Of a DNA stretch of 64,000 nucleotides, positions 34,565-43,475 are shown piece by piece. Source of the DNA: Candidatus Methanoperedens sp. (GTDB taxonomy: Archaea; Halobacteriota; Methanosarcinia; Methanosarcinales; Methanoperedenaceae); assembly GCA_026552975.1 (NCBI GenBank), contig JAPMTR010000063.1:1-64000 (forward strand), written 5' to 3'. Both the position numbers and the translations under genes were made by a program. Under the pieces are notes generated by a model. The model saw only the letters and a list, made by a program, of their open reading frames with translations, ran no database searches and had not been told where the DNA came from. Position 1 is the first letter of the stretch; every line of letters begins with the position of its first letter.

Positions 34565-37138
34565 TTATACTGTAATACTAATAGTGGTTGTGCCAGTATT
34601 TCCTCTGCTATCTGTGACTGTTGCCGTTACATTGTATGTGCCAGCACTCAATGGAGTGAACGATGCTGTATTGAGTAGTCCGGATGTTACAACAACTGCT
34701 GCACCAACTGGATCAGTTACTGCCCATGCTATTGTTCCGGTCAAACCAGGGGCATATGTTGGGGTACCTGTCAAAGTGATGGCCACATTCACACCGCCTG
34801 GGAGTGTGTTGGTTATACCCACAGTCGGAGCTGCTGTCGTTGCCGGTGTCACAAAGTACGGTCTCATCATCTCATTGTCCTCATGGTCAATGATATGGCA
34901 GTGCCAGACATATCCATGGCTTCCTGCTGGGCTTGGATTGAATGGATAGTACAGGTTCGGACCAGCGATCGGTTTATCAAGTGGTGCAAAGCGCAGTGCA
35001 ATGCGTGTGACCTGACCGGGGAGACAAACCACAGTATCCTTCCATCCTCTTTCGTTCTGGTTTGGTGGCAGTATCGGACTGGCCACTCCGGCAGTGTTCA
35101 AGAATGGTGAGACTGCTGGATTTCCACCTATATAACCATCAGCGTTTGGTGTTCCATAAGCATTGGGTGGACCGTATTCAGGGATCCAAGCTGTTGCGCC
35201 TAGAACTTTAGCGGCGAAAGCTGCGTCATAAGCTGCCTGATAGCCCACAGCATCCAATACCTGTCTGTTCATGAGCTGGAACTGTACAAGGTGCAGATGC
35301 ATCGGGTGAGCATCAACGGTGAGATTTACGATCTCCCATATTTCTGTGGTACCTTCTGTTACATTTTCAGTACTATAAGGTCCTGGATTTGGTCCGGGAT
35401 TGATCTGTGTCGAACCTGGCAATAGACCAATCAAAGTCGCAGGTGTATTTCTTGTATCATATTGCATTCCATCCCATTTGGTGTTATTGAGCAACATCTC
35501 AAGAGGCATGGGTATACCACCTGGTGATAGCGGGTTCAGCCATTCATTCAAGGTAAGGGATCTCTTTACTGTAGGAACAACACCTGGAGTAAGTACCCCT
35601 GTCGTTGGGTTCACGAGCCTGACGATCACATTTGTACCTGTTCTCAGTGCAGTTTTCTTTGAGGGATCGAAAGTAGTATCCCAATTTGCTGGGACTTTCT
35701 TGGGTGCAGTTCCAATTCTAAACTCCAAAATCTGGTCTGTTGTACCTCTTACCACAGGTAATCCTGCAGGATAGGGTGTTGCAGCATTATTATTTACAAC
35801 GACTTTAATTATTTTAGTCTGGTCTGATAATTTGAAGAAATCAACAATCACGTCCGCTCGTTCACCGGGAGCAAGAAGGAGATTGTTAACCTTTACCGGG
35901 AAGTCAAGGAGACCGCCGTCAGTACCGATCTGCCAGAAATCTACTTTTGACCTGAGATTATAGAAGCGGGCATTCGATCCATTGACGAATCTCAATCGAT
36001 ATCTTCTTGGTTCAACATTCAAATAGGGCCATGTCTTTCCATTCACAACAATGGCATCACCGAAGAATTCAGGTACCCAGAATGGATGTTCCGGGTTTAC
36101 GCCAACATCGGGGAAAAGTAACTGTCCCTTATCGTCAAACATCCTGTCCTGAATCGCTATCTCAATTTCATATGGTCCGGTCGGTAATGGCGGAGCTACT
36201 GCTGCTTCGAGGTTATCTCTTATAAAATAGAATGCTGCCAAACCTGCATGAACATTAAGACGTGTTGCTCCAAGGGCATGGTCATGGAAGAAAAGTGTTG
36301 TACTTTCCTGGACATTGGGATATGTATATGTAGCTCCGGTAGCGGAAGCACCTGGATCTGAATAATACGATGGACCCTGTGGGTGGGGAGCAGGTACAGG
36401 TACCCCTGTCACTGGGTCTAATGGTTGATTTGTAAACCATGCATCTGGTCCTCCATCGATCGTTGCAGGGACTTCTCCACCATGCAGGTGGACTACTGTT
36501 GGTACATATGATCCAGAATATGGTAGCATAGTCATTCCATTTCCATCAGTATCCGCTCTATGTAATGTCTGGTCCACTGTCAGGGTTTTATACAGATCAG
36601 CATTTAATTTATTGTCATAGATCATCTGAGTTGGAGTGCCTTTGGTTACTTCAACTGTCCTTGCTGGATAAAATTTGACATTATTGATATTATATGCCCA
36701 GAGATTTGTCAAATTAGCAGCTCCAGCAGCCAGGGGAGTTCCTGTCGAAAGTACCTGCTGTTTATGGATCTCCATTGAAACATTAATAGAGGGTGCTGAC
36801 ACCCTGGGAACATTAAATGGAAAACTCCCTGGTTGTCCAGTAAACCCAGGAACTGTTATTCCACCGGCTGGCCCAAAAACAGGCAGCGGATCAACATACT
36901 TGGGGATAGTTGTTGCCAATAAGGGTGTTTGTGGAACCTGGGTGGAAGCAAGAGCTTCGTCTATCATCCTGAGGCTACCCAATGATAACGCCCCTGCTGT
37001 CAGAGCCCCCATCTTTAAGAATGATCGCCTGCTCACTCTCATAAAATTGTTCTTTCGTAATTCAACTGAATTTGTGAAATTTTCTTTATCCGTTTCATCC
37101 ATATTCAAGTTTTTCACTCCGGTATTTCCAATTTTCAA
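34565..37138 (-). CDS. Tat-exported multicopper oxidase
   Basis: The 857 aa protein has a twin-arginine signal (SRRSFLKMGALTAGALSLG) preceded by a 32-residue N-extension; the inner ATG at Met-33 may be the real start. All four copper-binding boxes are present: VVHLHGG, FFHDHALG, HPMHLHLVQF and HGYVWHCHIIDHEDNEMM (HCH for type 1/type 3 sites plus axial Met). A bacterial-Ig/PKD-like domain of about 90 residues (after TPATTAAPTVG) closes the protein. Such enzymes oxidise metals (Mn, Fe, Cu) or organics. In anaerobic methane oxidisers they have been linked to metal-dependent extracellular electron flow. Substrate unknown. Confidence 0.95.
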   Translation of the reverse strand: MKIGNTGVKNLNMDETDKENFTNSVELRKNNFMRVSRRSFLKMGALTAGALSLGSLRMIDEALASTQVPQTPLLATTIPKYVDPLPVFGPAGGITVPGFTGQPGSFPFNVPRVSAPSINVSMEIHKQQVLSTGTPLAAGAANLTNLWAYNINNVKFYPARTVEVTKGTPTQMIYDNKLNADLYKTLTVDQTLHRADTDGNGMTMLPYSGSYVPTVVHLHGGEVPATIDGGPDAWFTNQPLDPVTGVPVPAPHPQGPSYYSDPGASATGATYTYPNVQESTTLFFHDHALGATRLNVHAGLAAFYFIRDNLEAAVAPPLPTGPYEIEIAIQDRMFDDKGQLLFPDVGVNPEHPFWVPEFFGDAIVVNGKTWPYLNVEPRRYRLRFVNGSNARFYNLRSKVDFWQIGTDGGLLDFPVKVNNLLLAPGERADVIVDFFKLSDQTKIIKVVVNNNAATPYPAGLPVVRGTTDQILEFRIGTAPKKVPANWDTTFDPSKKTALRTGTNVIVRLVNPTTGVLTPGVVPTVKRSLTLNEWLNPLSPGGIPMPLEMLLNNTKWDGMQYDTRNTPATLIGLLPGSTQINPGPNPGPYSTENVTEGTTEIWEIVNLTVDAHPMHLHLVQFQLMNRQVLDAVGYQAAYDAAFAAKVLGATAWIPEYGPPNAYGTPNADGYIGGNPAVSPFLNTAGVASPILPPNQNERGWKDTVVCLPGQVTRIALRFAPLDKPIAGPNLYYPFNPSPAGSHGYVWHCHIIDHEDNEMMRPYFVTPATTAAPTVGITNTLPGGVNVAITLTGTPTYAPGLTGTIAWAVTDPVGAAVVVTSGLLNTASFTPLSAGTYNVTATVTDSRGNTGTTTISITV

Positions 37139-37275
37139 ATTGTTATATCACTATTAATGATACTAGATTTAATACGCAATATTAAGATATATATTTATCG
37201 ATCACGAACTATATAATTATAATTGTAATCATCACACGCATGTAAAAAAATAACTACTGTATAAAACCTATCTCT

Positions 37276-37773
37276 TCATTTCATCCTGAACTTCTCGAAT
37301 CGCTCTTTCTTTGCCCTGCATATAGGACATAGATCAGGCGCCTCGTCTCGTGCGCATAGATACCCGCATACCTGGCATCTGTAAACTTCTACCATTTCTC
37401 CACCTCCTGCTCCTTTCTGTTCATTGATCGCTGGATAACCCTTTATGGAATATTCCCGGGGCCGCCTCTCTGGCACTGGCTCATGGGGCTTTCTCCCTGA
37501 GATCCATTCATCATTTACATACAGCGTGCACAGGCAGCATCCGAATTCGGCCAGATCAGCGTCACGGTAATTGCACGGGCAGATGATATCCATATCCTTA
37601 GAAAGTGTTCCGCTTGAGAGGCGGCAGGGACAAGACGGATAACCATATCTTTGTTCATTGTCCCACATTCCCTGAAGGATGTCCTGTATTTCAAGCTTAT
37701 CCGGATTGAATTTATAGCCTTCCTCCCGGGCTATTTTCTTCATTGAATCATACATCTCTTCTATTGTTCTCAT
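37276..37773 (-). CDS. Ferredoxin:thioredoxin reductase catalytic subunit with rubredoxin-like tail
   Basis: The 165 aa protein carries the FTR cluster/disulfide motifs: CPC near residue 48, a second CPC near 65, and a final CLC (in FGCCLCTLYV). The usual CHC is replaced by CLC, removing the His beside the active-site disulfide. The C-terminal 45 residues are a rubredoxin-like zinc/iron knuckle (CQVCGY ... CPICRAK). The protein uses ferredoxin electrons to reduce thiols. It overlaps the glutaredoxin gene by 4 nt and is last in a twelve-gene run beginning at 43868. Confidence 0.92.
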   Translation of the reverse strand: MRTIEEMYDSMKKIAREEGYKFNPDKLEIQDILQGMWDNEQRYGYPSCPCRLSSGTLSKDMDIICPCNYRDADLAEFGCCLCTLYVNDEWISGRKPHEPVPERRPREYSIKGYPAINEQKGAGGGEMVEVYRCQVCGYLCARDEAPDLCPICRAKKERFEKFRMK

Positions 37774-38027
37774 AAGCCAAGAGCCTCTTTCATTTTATCT
37801 TCATGGAACCCTATAATAACTTTTTTTCCAATGATGATCGTGGGAAATCTCCTGCTATCGCTTTCCTCCAGCATTTGCGATAGAACATCCTCTCTTTCGG
37901 TTCCCTCTAATTTATCAACATCCACATAATCGTATTCGATATTATTCTCTTTCAAAAATCGTTTCGCTGCGCTGCAATGAACGCATGTGCTTAACGTGTA
38001 AAGCTTTGGTTTAATATTCATTGTCAT
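37770..38027 (-). CDS. Glutaredoxin-like protein
   Basis: The 85 aa protein is a NrdH/glutaredoxin-type thiol carrier with active site CVHC near residue 15, a hydrophobic beta strand pattern and the cis-Pro segment RRFPTIIIGKKVIIGF. It probably accepts electrons from the adjacent FTR. Four-base overlaps on both sides couple it to the FTR gene and to porB. The pairing of a dithiol carrier with FTR and a ferredoxin-reducing enzyme gives a complete electron path within one operon, which is inference from gene order. Confidence 0.92.
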   Translation of the reverse strand: MTMNIKPKLYTLSTCVHCSAAKRFLKENNIEYDYVDVDKLEGTEREDVLSQMLEESDSRRFPTIIIGKKVIIGFHEDKMKEALGL

Positions 38028-38986
38028 GGTCCGTGCATCTCCCTGTGTTCTTCAGTGATAGCATGACGTTCATCGTGGGGCGCAATTTCGCAGACGTCGG
38101 GCGCGCCTTTTTCGCGGTAATGGAGGTTCCATTTTTTGCATACCCACATCTGGAGCTTATTTACATCTTCCTCGCTCATATGCCTGAACCGTCCCTGCAT
38201 ATTGAGATAATCCTTCACGGATCTCATCTTGCCTGGTTTGTAAGTGACCTTCTTTTCCCCATTCTCTACTTCATAAAGCGTCCACATCCCGCTTTCAACT
38301 GCTCTTTTTGTGACCTCGACTGTTTTTGAAGGATCCATCTTCCAGCCCGGGATGCATGGGGTGAACATATGCAGGAAACGGAATCCTTTCATATTTTTCG
38401 CTTTCTCGACCTTTCGTATGAAATCAAGAGGATGGCCTATCGAAAGTGTCGCATAATAAGGAACTTCATGAGCAACGACGATATCCCCCAGGTTTTTCTT
38501 GAACCGCTGATTCCCCTGGATCTTTGAACCCACAGGTGTGGTCGTTGTCCATGCGCCAAATGGAGTCCCTCCGCTTCTCTGGATACCTGTGTTCATATAG
38601 GCTTCATTATCAAGGCAGATATATATGACATCTTCGTTTCGCTCTGCTGCCCCTGACATGCTCTGAAGTCCAATGTCATATGTTCCGCCATCTCCGGCAA
38701 ATCCAACAACTGTCACTTTTTTCCCTTTCTTTTCAAAAGCTGCCTGCATCCCGGTTAGACATGCGCCGGTATTTTCAAAAGCAGTATGGAAGAAGGGGAC
38801 TTTCCAGGCGCCATACGGAAAAGTTGTCCCAAACACTACAGCGCAGCTGGCCGGCACATAAACAGCCGTATCTTTCCCGAGAACTCTTATCGCGTTCCTG
38901 ATAGAAAGTGCCACCCCGCAACCCGGACATGCAGTGTGGCCTGATGTGAATAGATTAACATCAGAAAGTTCTTTTATCTTTATCAT
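38024..38986 (-). CDS. porB: Pyruvate:ferredoxin oxidoreductase beta subunit
   Basis: The 320 aa TPP-binding subunit has the cluster-ligand pair CPGCGV near residue 20, VVFGTTFPYGAWKVP, the TPP diphosphate/Mg site GFAGDGGTYDIGLQ and NEAYMNTGIQRSGGTP, and FTPCIPGW with a further cluster cysteine. It ends in a His/Glu-rich tail (HDERHAITEEHREMHG). With the alpha and fused gamma-delta subunits it oxidises pyruvate or a related 2-oxoacid to acyl-CoA and CO2, giving reduced ferredoxin, or runs in reverse for carbon fixation. It overlaps porA by 4 nt. Confidence 0.94.
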   Translation of the reverse strand: MIKIKELSDVNLFTSGHTACPGCGVALSIRNAIRVLGKDTAVYVPASCAVVFGTTFPYGAWKVPFFHTAFENTGACLTGMQAAFEKKGKKVTVVGFAGDGGTYDIGLQSMSGAAERNEDVIYICLDNEAYMNTGIQRSGGTPFGAWTTTTPVGSKIQGNQRFKKNLGDIVVAHEVPYYATLSIGHPLDFIRKVEKAKNMKGFRFLHMFTPCIPGWKMDPSKTVEVTKRAVESGMWTLYEVENGEKKVTYKPGKMRSVKDYLNMQGRFRHMSEEDVNKLQMWVCKKWNLHYREKGAPDVCEIAPHDERHAITEEHREMHGP

Positions 38987-40155
38987 ACTGTTTCACCCCG
39001 TGTGTTGTGCCAGTTTACCTCTTTTACTTTTTCACCTTTTGCAGCCCTGGAGGTCAATTCGAACATCTTGAATATCTGTTCTTCTGTAACATCCCGCCCC
39101 CCAAGTCCTGCTAGATGGTTTATTACAGGTATCGTCATGCCAAAAAGCGCTGATCTGACCTCATTATAGACCGGGCCGCCTCCATGATATGATATCGAGC
39201 GGTCAAAAACACCAAGAGCGTCAAGGTTTGAAGCTAATTTTTTCAGATCCTCGCAAGGGAACGGCCTGAAAAACCGAAGTTTTATAATGCCTACTTTTTC
39301 ACCCTTCTGCCGCAGTTCATCCACGACTTCACGGGAGGTACTTGTTACTGTCCCCATTGTTATAAGCGCGATCTTTGCGTCATCCATCCTGTAGGTGTCC
39401 ACAAGACCGCCGTAATCCCTCCCGAATTTTTGCGCAAATTCAGTATTTACTTCCCTGATCACATCTTTTGCACACTCAAAAGCCCCGACTGTCTGCCTTC
39501 GCAATTCCATAATATACTCAGCAGGCATAAACGTCCCGATCATGGCTGGTCTTTCTGGATCAAGAACAATATCAGGTTCGTAAGGTGCAAGTAACGAATC
39601 AACATCCTCCTGGGACGGGATATCAACTGGTTCAACTGTATGCGTAAGCACAAAACCATCAAGACAGGGCATAACAGGTAAAAGTACACGTTTATCCTCA
39701 GCGATCCTGAAAGACTGGATTATCATGTCAAGAGCTTCCTGGTTATCTTCTACATAGAGCTGCAGCCACCCGGAATCGCGAGCGCCCATTGAATCATTAT
39801 ACTCACACCAGATGCCTGGAGGACCTCCAAGAGTGCGGCTGGCATTTGCCATTACCACAGGAAGACGAAGGGGAGCTATAGCATAAAGCATCTCATGCAT
39901 GAATGCCAGTCCCTGGGAAGAGGTTGCAGTAAAAACCCTTGCACCTGCGGCTGATGCTCCGGCTGCTGCGCTCATGACGCTGTGCTCAGATTCCATGGTA
40001 AGGAATTTTGTATCCAGTTCCCCGTTATTTACAAAATCAGCGATATGTTCTATTATGAGCGTCTGGGGGGTTATAGGAAAGGCTGGCACGACGTCAACGC
40101 GGCACAGTTTTGCCCCGATCGCAACGGCATGATCACCAGTTATTACTTTCTTCAT
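38983..40155 (-). CDS. porA: Pyruvate:ferredoxin oxidoreductase alpha subunit
   Basis: The protein binds the substrate/TPP pyrimidine. Visible landmarks are [52 protein letters not shown] and [13 protein letters not shown], with a Rossmann-like C-terminal half ([26 protein letters not shown]). I chose the ATG at 40155 ([12 protein letters not shown]), which overlaps the gamma-delta gene stop by 4 nt as ATGA. An ATG at 40194 would extend into that gene by 13 residues. It is part of the same transcript. Confidence 0.94.
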   Translation of the reverse strand: MKKVITGDHAVAIGAKLCRVDVVPAFPITPQTLIIEHIADFVNNGELDTKFLTMESEHSVMSAAAGASAAGARVFTATSSQGLAFMHEMLYAIAPLRLPVVMANASRTLGGPPGIWCEYNDSMGARDSGWLQLYVEDNQEALDMIIQSFRIAEDKRVLLPVMPCLDGFVLTHTVEPVDIPSQEDVDSLLAPYEPDIVLDPERPAMIGTFMPAEYIMELRRQTVGAFECAKDVIREVNTEFAQKFGRDYGGLVDTYRMDDAKIALITMGTVTSTSREVVDELRQKGEKVGIIKLRFFRPFPCEDLKKLASNLDALGVFDRSISYHGGGPVYNEVRSALFGMTIPVINHLAGLGGRDVTEEQIFKMFELTSRAAKGEKVKEVNWHNTRGETV

Positions 40156-41051
40156 GATCGCGCCCTCGTCATTTTTATAGCATCGACAGGGCATTCATTG
40201 GCGCATATGCCACATCCCTTGCAGTAATCATAATTTGTCATCAGGTCGCCCCGGTCAGATATCCTGATAATTGTTCCTTCAGGGCAATAGAACCAGCACA
40301 GAAGACACATCGTACACTTTTCTTTATTCCTCAAAGGACGAAATGTCGCCCAGCCAGAAACTTTATTTTCAATAAAACTGCCAGGACCTATAAGACCAGC
40401 TTGTGTTTTACCTTCAATAAGAGCGCCACCTATCGGAATATCCTGGTACGCAGGCAGCCATTGTTTTTTTGACTCAAGTTTTTTAATTCCCCTGCTTGTC
40501 CCTATAATGGTCTTTTCATAAGCCATCCTTGCAGCAAGGGCATTTCGCTCCCCTGCCCTTTCACCCAGCTTCCCGCCAAATTTCTCCTTAATAGAGCTTT
40601 CCAGGGATTCGATAGTAATAAGTCCGGTGGCCTTTGCAAATGCTCCAAGGATCGCGGTATTTGTGATCGGGGCCTTAAGTATTTCAAGTGCTATGGACGT
40701 TGCATTGACCGTAGCTGTTCGAAAGCTTATCCCGAGGTCAATGTCATCCGGATCTTCTTTTGAATTAATAATTACCATGCCGTCTGGTTTTAATCCTGAA
40801 ACGACATCTATGGTATCAAGAAGAGAATCGTCAAGCACTATCACACAATCAGGTGCATAGACCTGCGTTTTACTGTATATTTTTTTTGCATCTATCCGCG
40901 TAAATGCAAGGACAGGCGCACCACGGCGTTCAGCGCCAAAAAAAGGAAAGGCTACAGCATAATTATCTTCATTTACTGCAGCCTCTGCGAGAGTCTGGGC
41001 AGCCATGACCGCACCCTGACCGCCTCTGCCATGGAACCTGACCTCGAACAT
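40152..41051 (-). CDS. Fused gamma-delta subunit of pyruvate:ferredoxin oxidoreductase
   Basis: The 299 aa protein joins a gamma domain (residues 1-180; [20 protein letters not shown] at the start) to a ferredoxin-like delta domain. The delta domain has two 4Fe-4S motifs: [14 protein letters not shown] and [15 protein letters not shown]. The linker includes [16 protein letters not shown] typical of PorD. The fusion puts the electron exit clusters on one chain. Neighbours are porA downstream and a DUF2180 gene 5 nt upstream. Confidence 0.93.
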   Translation of the reverse strand: MFEVRFHGRGGQGAVMAAQTLAEAAVNEDNYAVAFPFFGAERRGAPVLAFTRIDAKKIYSKTQVYAPDCVIVLDDSLLDTIDVVSGLKPDGMVIINSKEDPDDIDLGISFRTATVNATSIALEILKAPITNTAILGAFAKATGLITIESLESSIKEKFGGKLGERAGERNALAARMAYEKTIIGTSRGIKKLESKKQWLPAYQDIPIGGALIEGKTQAGLIGPGSFIENKVSGWATFRPLRNKEKCTMCLLCWFYCPEGTIIRISDRGDLMTNYDYCKGCGICANECPVDAIKMTRARS

Positions 41052-41056
41052 CCCGT

Positions 41057-41278
41057 TCAGTCACTGCCTCCGGGAATAACAATAGTTGCACAGTCATCGC
41101 ATAAGAATCTTGGAAGACCTTTCTTAAGCATTTTCACAGGTACAGGAAAGCCTCCTTCCCATATTGGAAGATCTACCCTTTTTGCGTGATCCATGCACAA
41201 TCCTTTGCCGCACATTATACACAGGGAAACTGCCTCTTTTTTTGCGTTGCTTACAGCGCAATCATAACATCTCAACAT
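41057..41278 (-). CDS. DUF2180 Cys-rich zinc-binding protein (copy 2)
   Basis: The protein has Cys pairs [20 protein letters not shown] and FLCDDC, a treble-clef/zinc-ribbon arrangement typical of DUF2180 archaeal proteins. The ATG at 41278 starts exactly at the family beginning MLRCYDC with a GGTGAT ribosome site; an ATG at 41308 would overlap the preceding copy. Function is not known, though the family occurs in methanogen-type archaea. It is adjacent to a second copy and upstream of porGD. Confidence 0.85.
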   Translation of the reverse strand: MLRCYDCAVSNAKKEAVSLCIMCGKGLCMDHAKRVDLPIWEGGFPVPVKMLKKGLPRFLCDDCATIVIPGGSD

Positions 41279-41282
41279 AGTA

Positions 41283-41495
41283 TCACCAGTTCTCCTTAAG
41301 GGCTTCATGACATGGGGGGCACATTATTCGTTTCAGGTTCTCCACATCTTTTTCAAGTCTTACAGGATAATCTCCTTTCCAGACAGGTGTTTCCTCATAG
41401 TTCGCATGTTCCATGCAAACGCCCATTCCACATACGATACATGCTGCCACTGCATCAGTATCTTTTCCCATTTTAGCGCAAACATAACATTTCAT
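41283..41495 (-). CDS. DUF2180 Cys-rich zinc-binding protein (copy 1)
   Basis: This copy has the same pattern (MKCYVC, ACIVCGMGVCMEH, IMCPPC) and about 40% resemblance to the next gene, so the pair arose by tandem duplication. I take the ATG at 41495 because AAGGAGA lies about 8 nt before it, inside the end region of the upstream mcrC-like gene; the earlier ATG at 41516 would overlap that gene. Its product may bind zinc or iron and act as a small redox-sensitive adapter, but this is a guess. Confidence 0.85.
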   Translation of the reverse strand: MKCYVCAKMGKDTDAVAACIVCGMGVCMEHANYEETPVWKGDYPVRLEKDVENLKRIMCPPCHEALKENW

Positions 41496-41502
41496 ATTGT
41501 TT

Positions 41503-42186
41503 TCATTCTCCTTCACTTGCCATTAATCCTTCATTTATTAACAGATCGCTTCTGACCGCATGTATCGATTCTATTTTTTCACTCAGGATCTGGCGTATGA
41601 CTTTTGCCAGTTCATTTAATTTGATCCTGGAACAGGTCTCACCGCGTGTTATACCGCTTACGATACCAACTACAGTGCCTTCTGTTTCTGGATTCCTGGG
41701 CTTTACGAATTTAGTTTTTATACCGGATTTTGCGAAATCCTCAAAATCAATTGGATATTCACAGGCAACGACCGCGGGGATGTTAATATATTTTAACATC
41801 TTCTTGGTTTTTGAAATGATATGAGAATTTACATTTCCCATATTCAATAGAACGATCTTATGCCGGGCTATCTGTTCGATCTCTTTTGCGGTTATCCCGA
41901 AATTCGCCCCATATCCTTTTGAGATATTGGAGGCTCCCACATCATCCATCGGAATGCCGGCGCCTGCTTCAAGAACTAATACGCTTACCTGTATGCTTTC
42001 CCTGCGCAGGCCCTGTGTGATCTCACAGACTGGTTTTGTGATATGTCTTCTTCCTGGCGTCATTGCTATAGCAACAACATCAGGTCTTGCGGCTTCTGAC
42101 AGGGTACCGCGCTGGGCAAGACCTCCGCCTCTGCCCATGCCCATGGTCTCCCTGCAGTCCACTAATTGCGTCTCCCTTCCGAACAT
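41503..42186 (-). CDS. mcrC: McrC-family protein (methyl-coenzyme M reductase accessory)
   Basis: The 227 aa protein matches McrC throughout: VDCRETMGMGRGGGLAQRGT, VAIAMTPGRRHITKPVCEIT, VLVLEAGAGIPMDD, the GITAKEIEQIARHKIVLL segment and PIDFEDFAKSGIKTKFVKPR, then GIVSGITRGETC. McrC is part of the activation complex that returns methyl-coenzyme M reductase to the Ni(I) state. In methanogens it usually lies inside the mcr operon; here it is in a redox/oxidative-stress run. Cys residues (VDCRE, PVCEIT, ACEYP, TCSRI) may be thiol sensitive. It could be the sole McrC or a paralogue. Confidence 0.9.
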   Translation of the reverse strand: MFGRETQLVDCRETMGMGRGGGLAQRGTLSEAARPDVVAIAMTPGRRHITKPVCEITQGLRRESIQVSVLVLEAGAGIPMDDVGASNISKGYGANFGITAKEIEQIARHKIVLLNMGNVNSHIISKTKKMLKYINIPAVVACEYPIDFEDFAKSGIKTKFVKPRNPETEGTVVGIVSGITRGETCSRIKLNELAKVIRQILSEKIESIHAVRSDLLINEGLMASEGE

Positions 42187-42188
42187 AT

Positions 42189-42608
42189 CTATTTCTTTAT
42201 TGAAAGTGTGTTTTCCCAGGTATCAGCGTGACCTTCTTCATCCGAAAGAATTTCCTCAAGCATAAGCCTGGTCGTGGGGTCATTTTCCTCGATGGCAAGC
42301 TTGATGTGTTCTTTGTATTGCTTGATGGCCGCATTCTCTTTTGCCAGGTCGTCCTGAATCATTTTCTTAAGATCTCCGCCTTCAACGATAGGTTCAGGTT
42401 TCTTTACCGGGGTACCGCCAAGATAGACGATGCGTTCACCGAGCTTCTCAGCATGTCCCATCTCATCCTTTGCTGTTGATTTAAAGATCTCAAGGATAGC
42501 CGGGCTTTCCATTCCTTCTCCCTCATAATGGTGTTTCATATACTGTATGATCGCGGCCAATTCGCCTTCCCTGTCTTTATTCAATGCATCTATTATTTTC
42601 TGGCTCAT
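42189..42608 (-). CDS. Bacterioferritin-like four-helix protein
   Basis: A ferritin-like diiron four-helix bundle. Helix 1 has EGELAAIIQYMKHHYEG, helix 2 STAKDEMGHAEKLGERIVYLGG, helix 3 DLAKENAAIKQYKEHIKLA and helix 4 MLEEILSDEEGHADTWE, giving the Glu and ExxH ligands. It probably stores iron or removes peroxide. The ATG at 42608 has a GGAGA ribosome site 5 nt before it. It ends 2 nt before mcrC, so the two are tightly coupled. Confidence 0.9.
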   Translation of the reverse strand: MSQKIIDALNKDREGELAAIIQYMKHHYEGEGMESPAILEIFKSTAKDEMGHAEKLGERIVYLGGTPVKKPEPIVEGGDLKKMIQDDLAKENAAIKQYKEHIKLAIEENDPTTRLMLEEILSDEEGHADTWENTLSIKK

Positions 42609-42639
42609 TGTATTCTCCAATTTTATTTTTCAGCAGTTA

Positions 42640-43050
42640 TTATTTTCTTTTTCCGCCCATGCAGCCATGACCATGACCGCCCCCATGACCGCACTGTTCT
42701 TCATTTCCATCGATCATTTTAAGGGCTTTCCTGCATATTGCAACTCCAGGGGCACCGGAAGTTATAAAAATTACATTCATTGTTTCCATTATTTCTTCTT
42801 TTGTCGCACCATGGTTAAGGGCACTTCTCATCTGTGATTCACAGCATGCTTCACATCTTTGTGATGCCATTATTGCAAGTGCCATCAGGACTTTTACTTT
42901 TCCGGAAAGGGCTCCATCTTCCTGGATGCCGTCATCGCATTTCTTATAATGCTGGAACATTTCCGGATTCATTTCACTCATCATGTTCATGATCTCGGGG
43001 GTAAATCCCATCTTGCCTTCAATACTGTCCATTACTTTTTTTGGTTCCAT
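42640..43050 (-). CDS. AhpD-like carboxymuconolactone decarboxylase family protein
   Basis: The 136 aa protein has the AhpD-type signature MALAIMASQRCEACCESQMRSALNHGATKEEIMETM with a CxxC redox pair (residues around 66-69) and the GAT segment. AhpD-like proteins are peroxidase-partner disulfide reductases. The C-terminus is a short His/Gly/Cys-rich tail (CGHGGGHGHGCMGGKRK) that could bind nickel, zinc or iron. The GGAGAATAAAC ribosome site is clear. It lies between the rubrerythrin-like and bacterioferritin-like genes of the operon. Confidence 0.9.
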   Translation of the reverse strand: MEPKKVMDSIEGKMGFTPEIMNMMSEMNPEMFQHYKKCDDGIQEDGALSGKVKVLMALAIMASQRCEACCESQMRSALNHGATKEEIMETMNVIFITSGAPGVAICRKALKMIDGNEEQCGHGGGHGHGCMGGKRK

Positions 43051-43086
43051 GTTTATTCTCCTGTATTATATTTGTTTAAAGTTGAT

Positions 43087-43467
43087 TTAATCATTTTCCT
43101 GTAATCTGGATAAAATATTCTTGATCCCTTCTTTATGTTTGGTCTCATCTTTTAAAGATTCTTCAAAAAACTGGAAAGCTTCATCATTTCCTTCAGTAAA
43201 AGCTATTTTTGCAGCGCGAGCTTTATCCTTTTCTGCTTTCATCTCACCTGCAAGCATATTGACGAGATTTGTCTTTGTGTCCTTTACCTTTCCTAACAGA
43301 GATGCAAATTGGACCGCGTGGGATGCTTCTTCCATTGCGACGTCAAATAAATAATTCGCGATCTCAAGATGTCCCTCTTCATCTGCCTTTTTTGACATTG
43401 CCAGATATAATGCAATATCATTGGATTCTGATTCAAACGTTTTTTCCATTATTTCAATTATTTGCAA
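43087..43467 (-). CDS. Rubrerythrin-like ferritin-fold protein
   Basis: The 126 aa protein is a four-helix ferritin-like domain without a rubredoxin tail. It shows FESESNDIALYLAMSKKADEEGH, VAMEEASHAVQFASLL, and EESLKDETKHKEGIK, with ExxH motifs for a diiron site. Such proteins reduce peroxide using rubredoxin or similar carriers. The start is a TTG with a GAGG ribosome site 6 nt before it; an ATG at 43449 is an alternative. It is the second gene of the run led by DUF302. Confidence 0.85.
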   Translation of the reverse strand: MQIIEIMEKTFESESNDIALYLAMSKKADEEGHLEIANYLFDVAMEEASHAVQFASLLGKVKDTKTNLVNMLAGEMKAEKDKARAAKIAFTEGNDEAFQFFEESLKDETKHKEGIKNILSRLQEND

Positions 43468-43475
43468 TTTAACCT

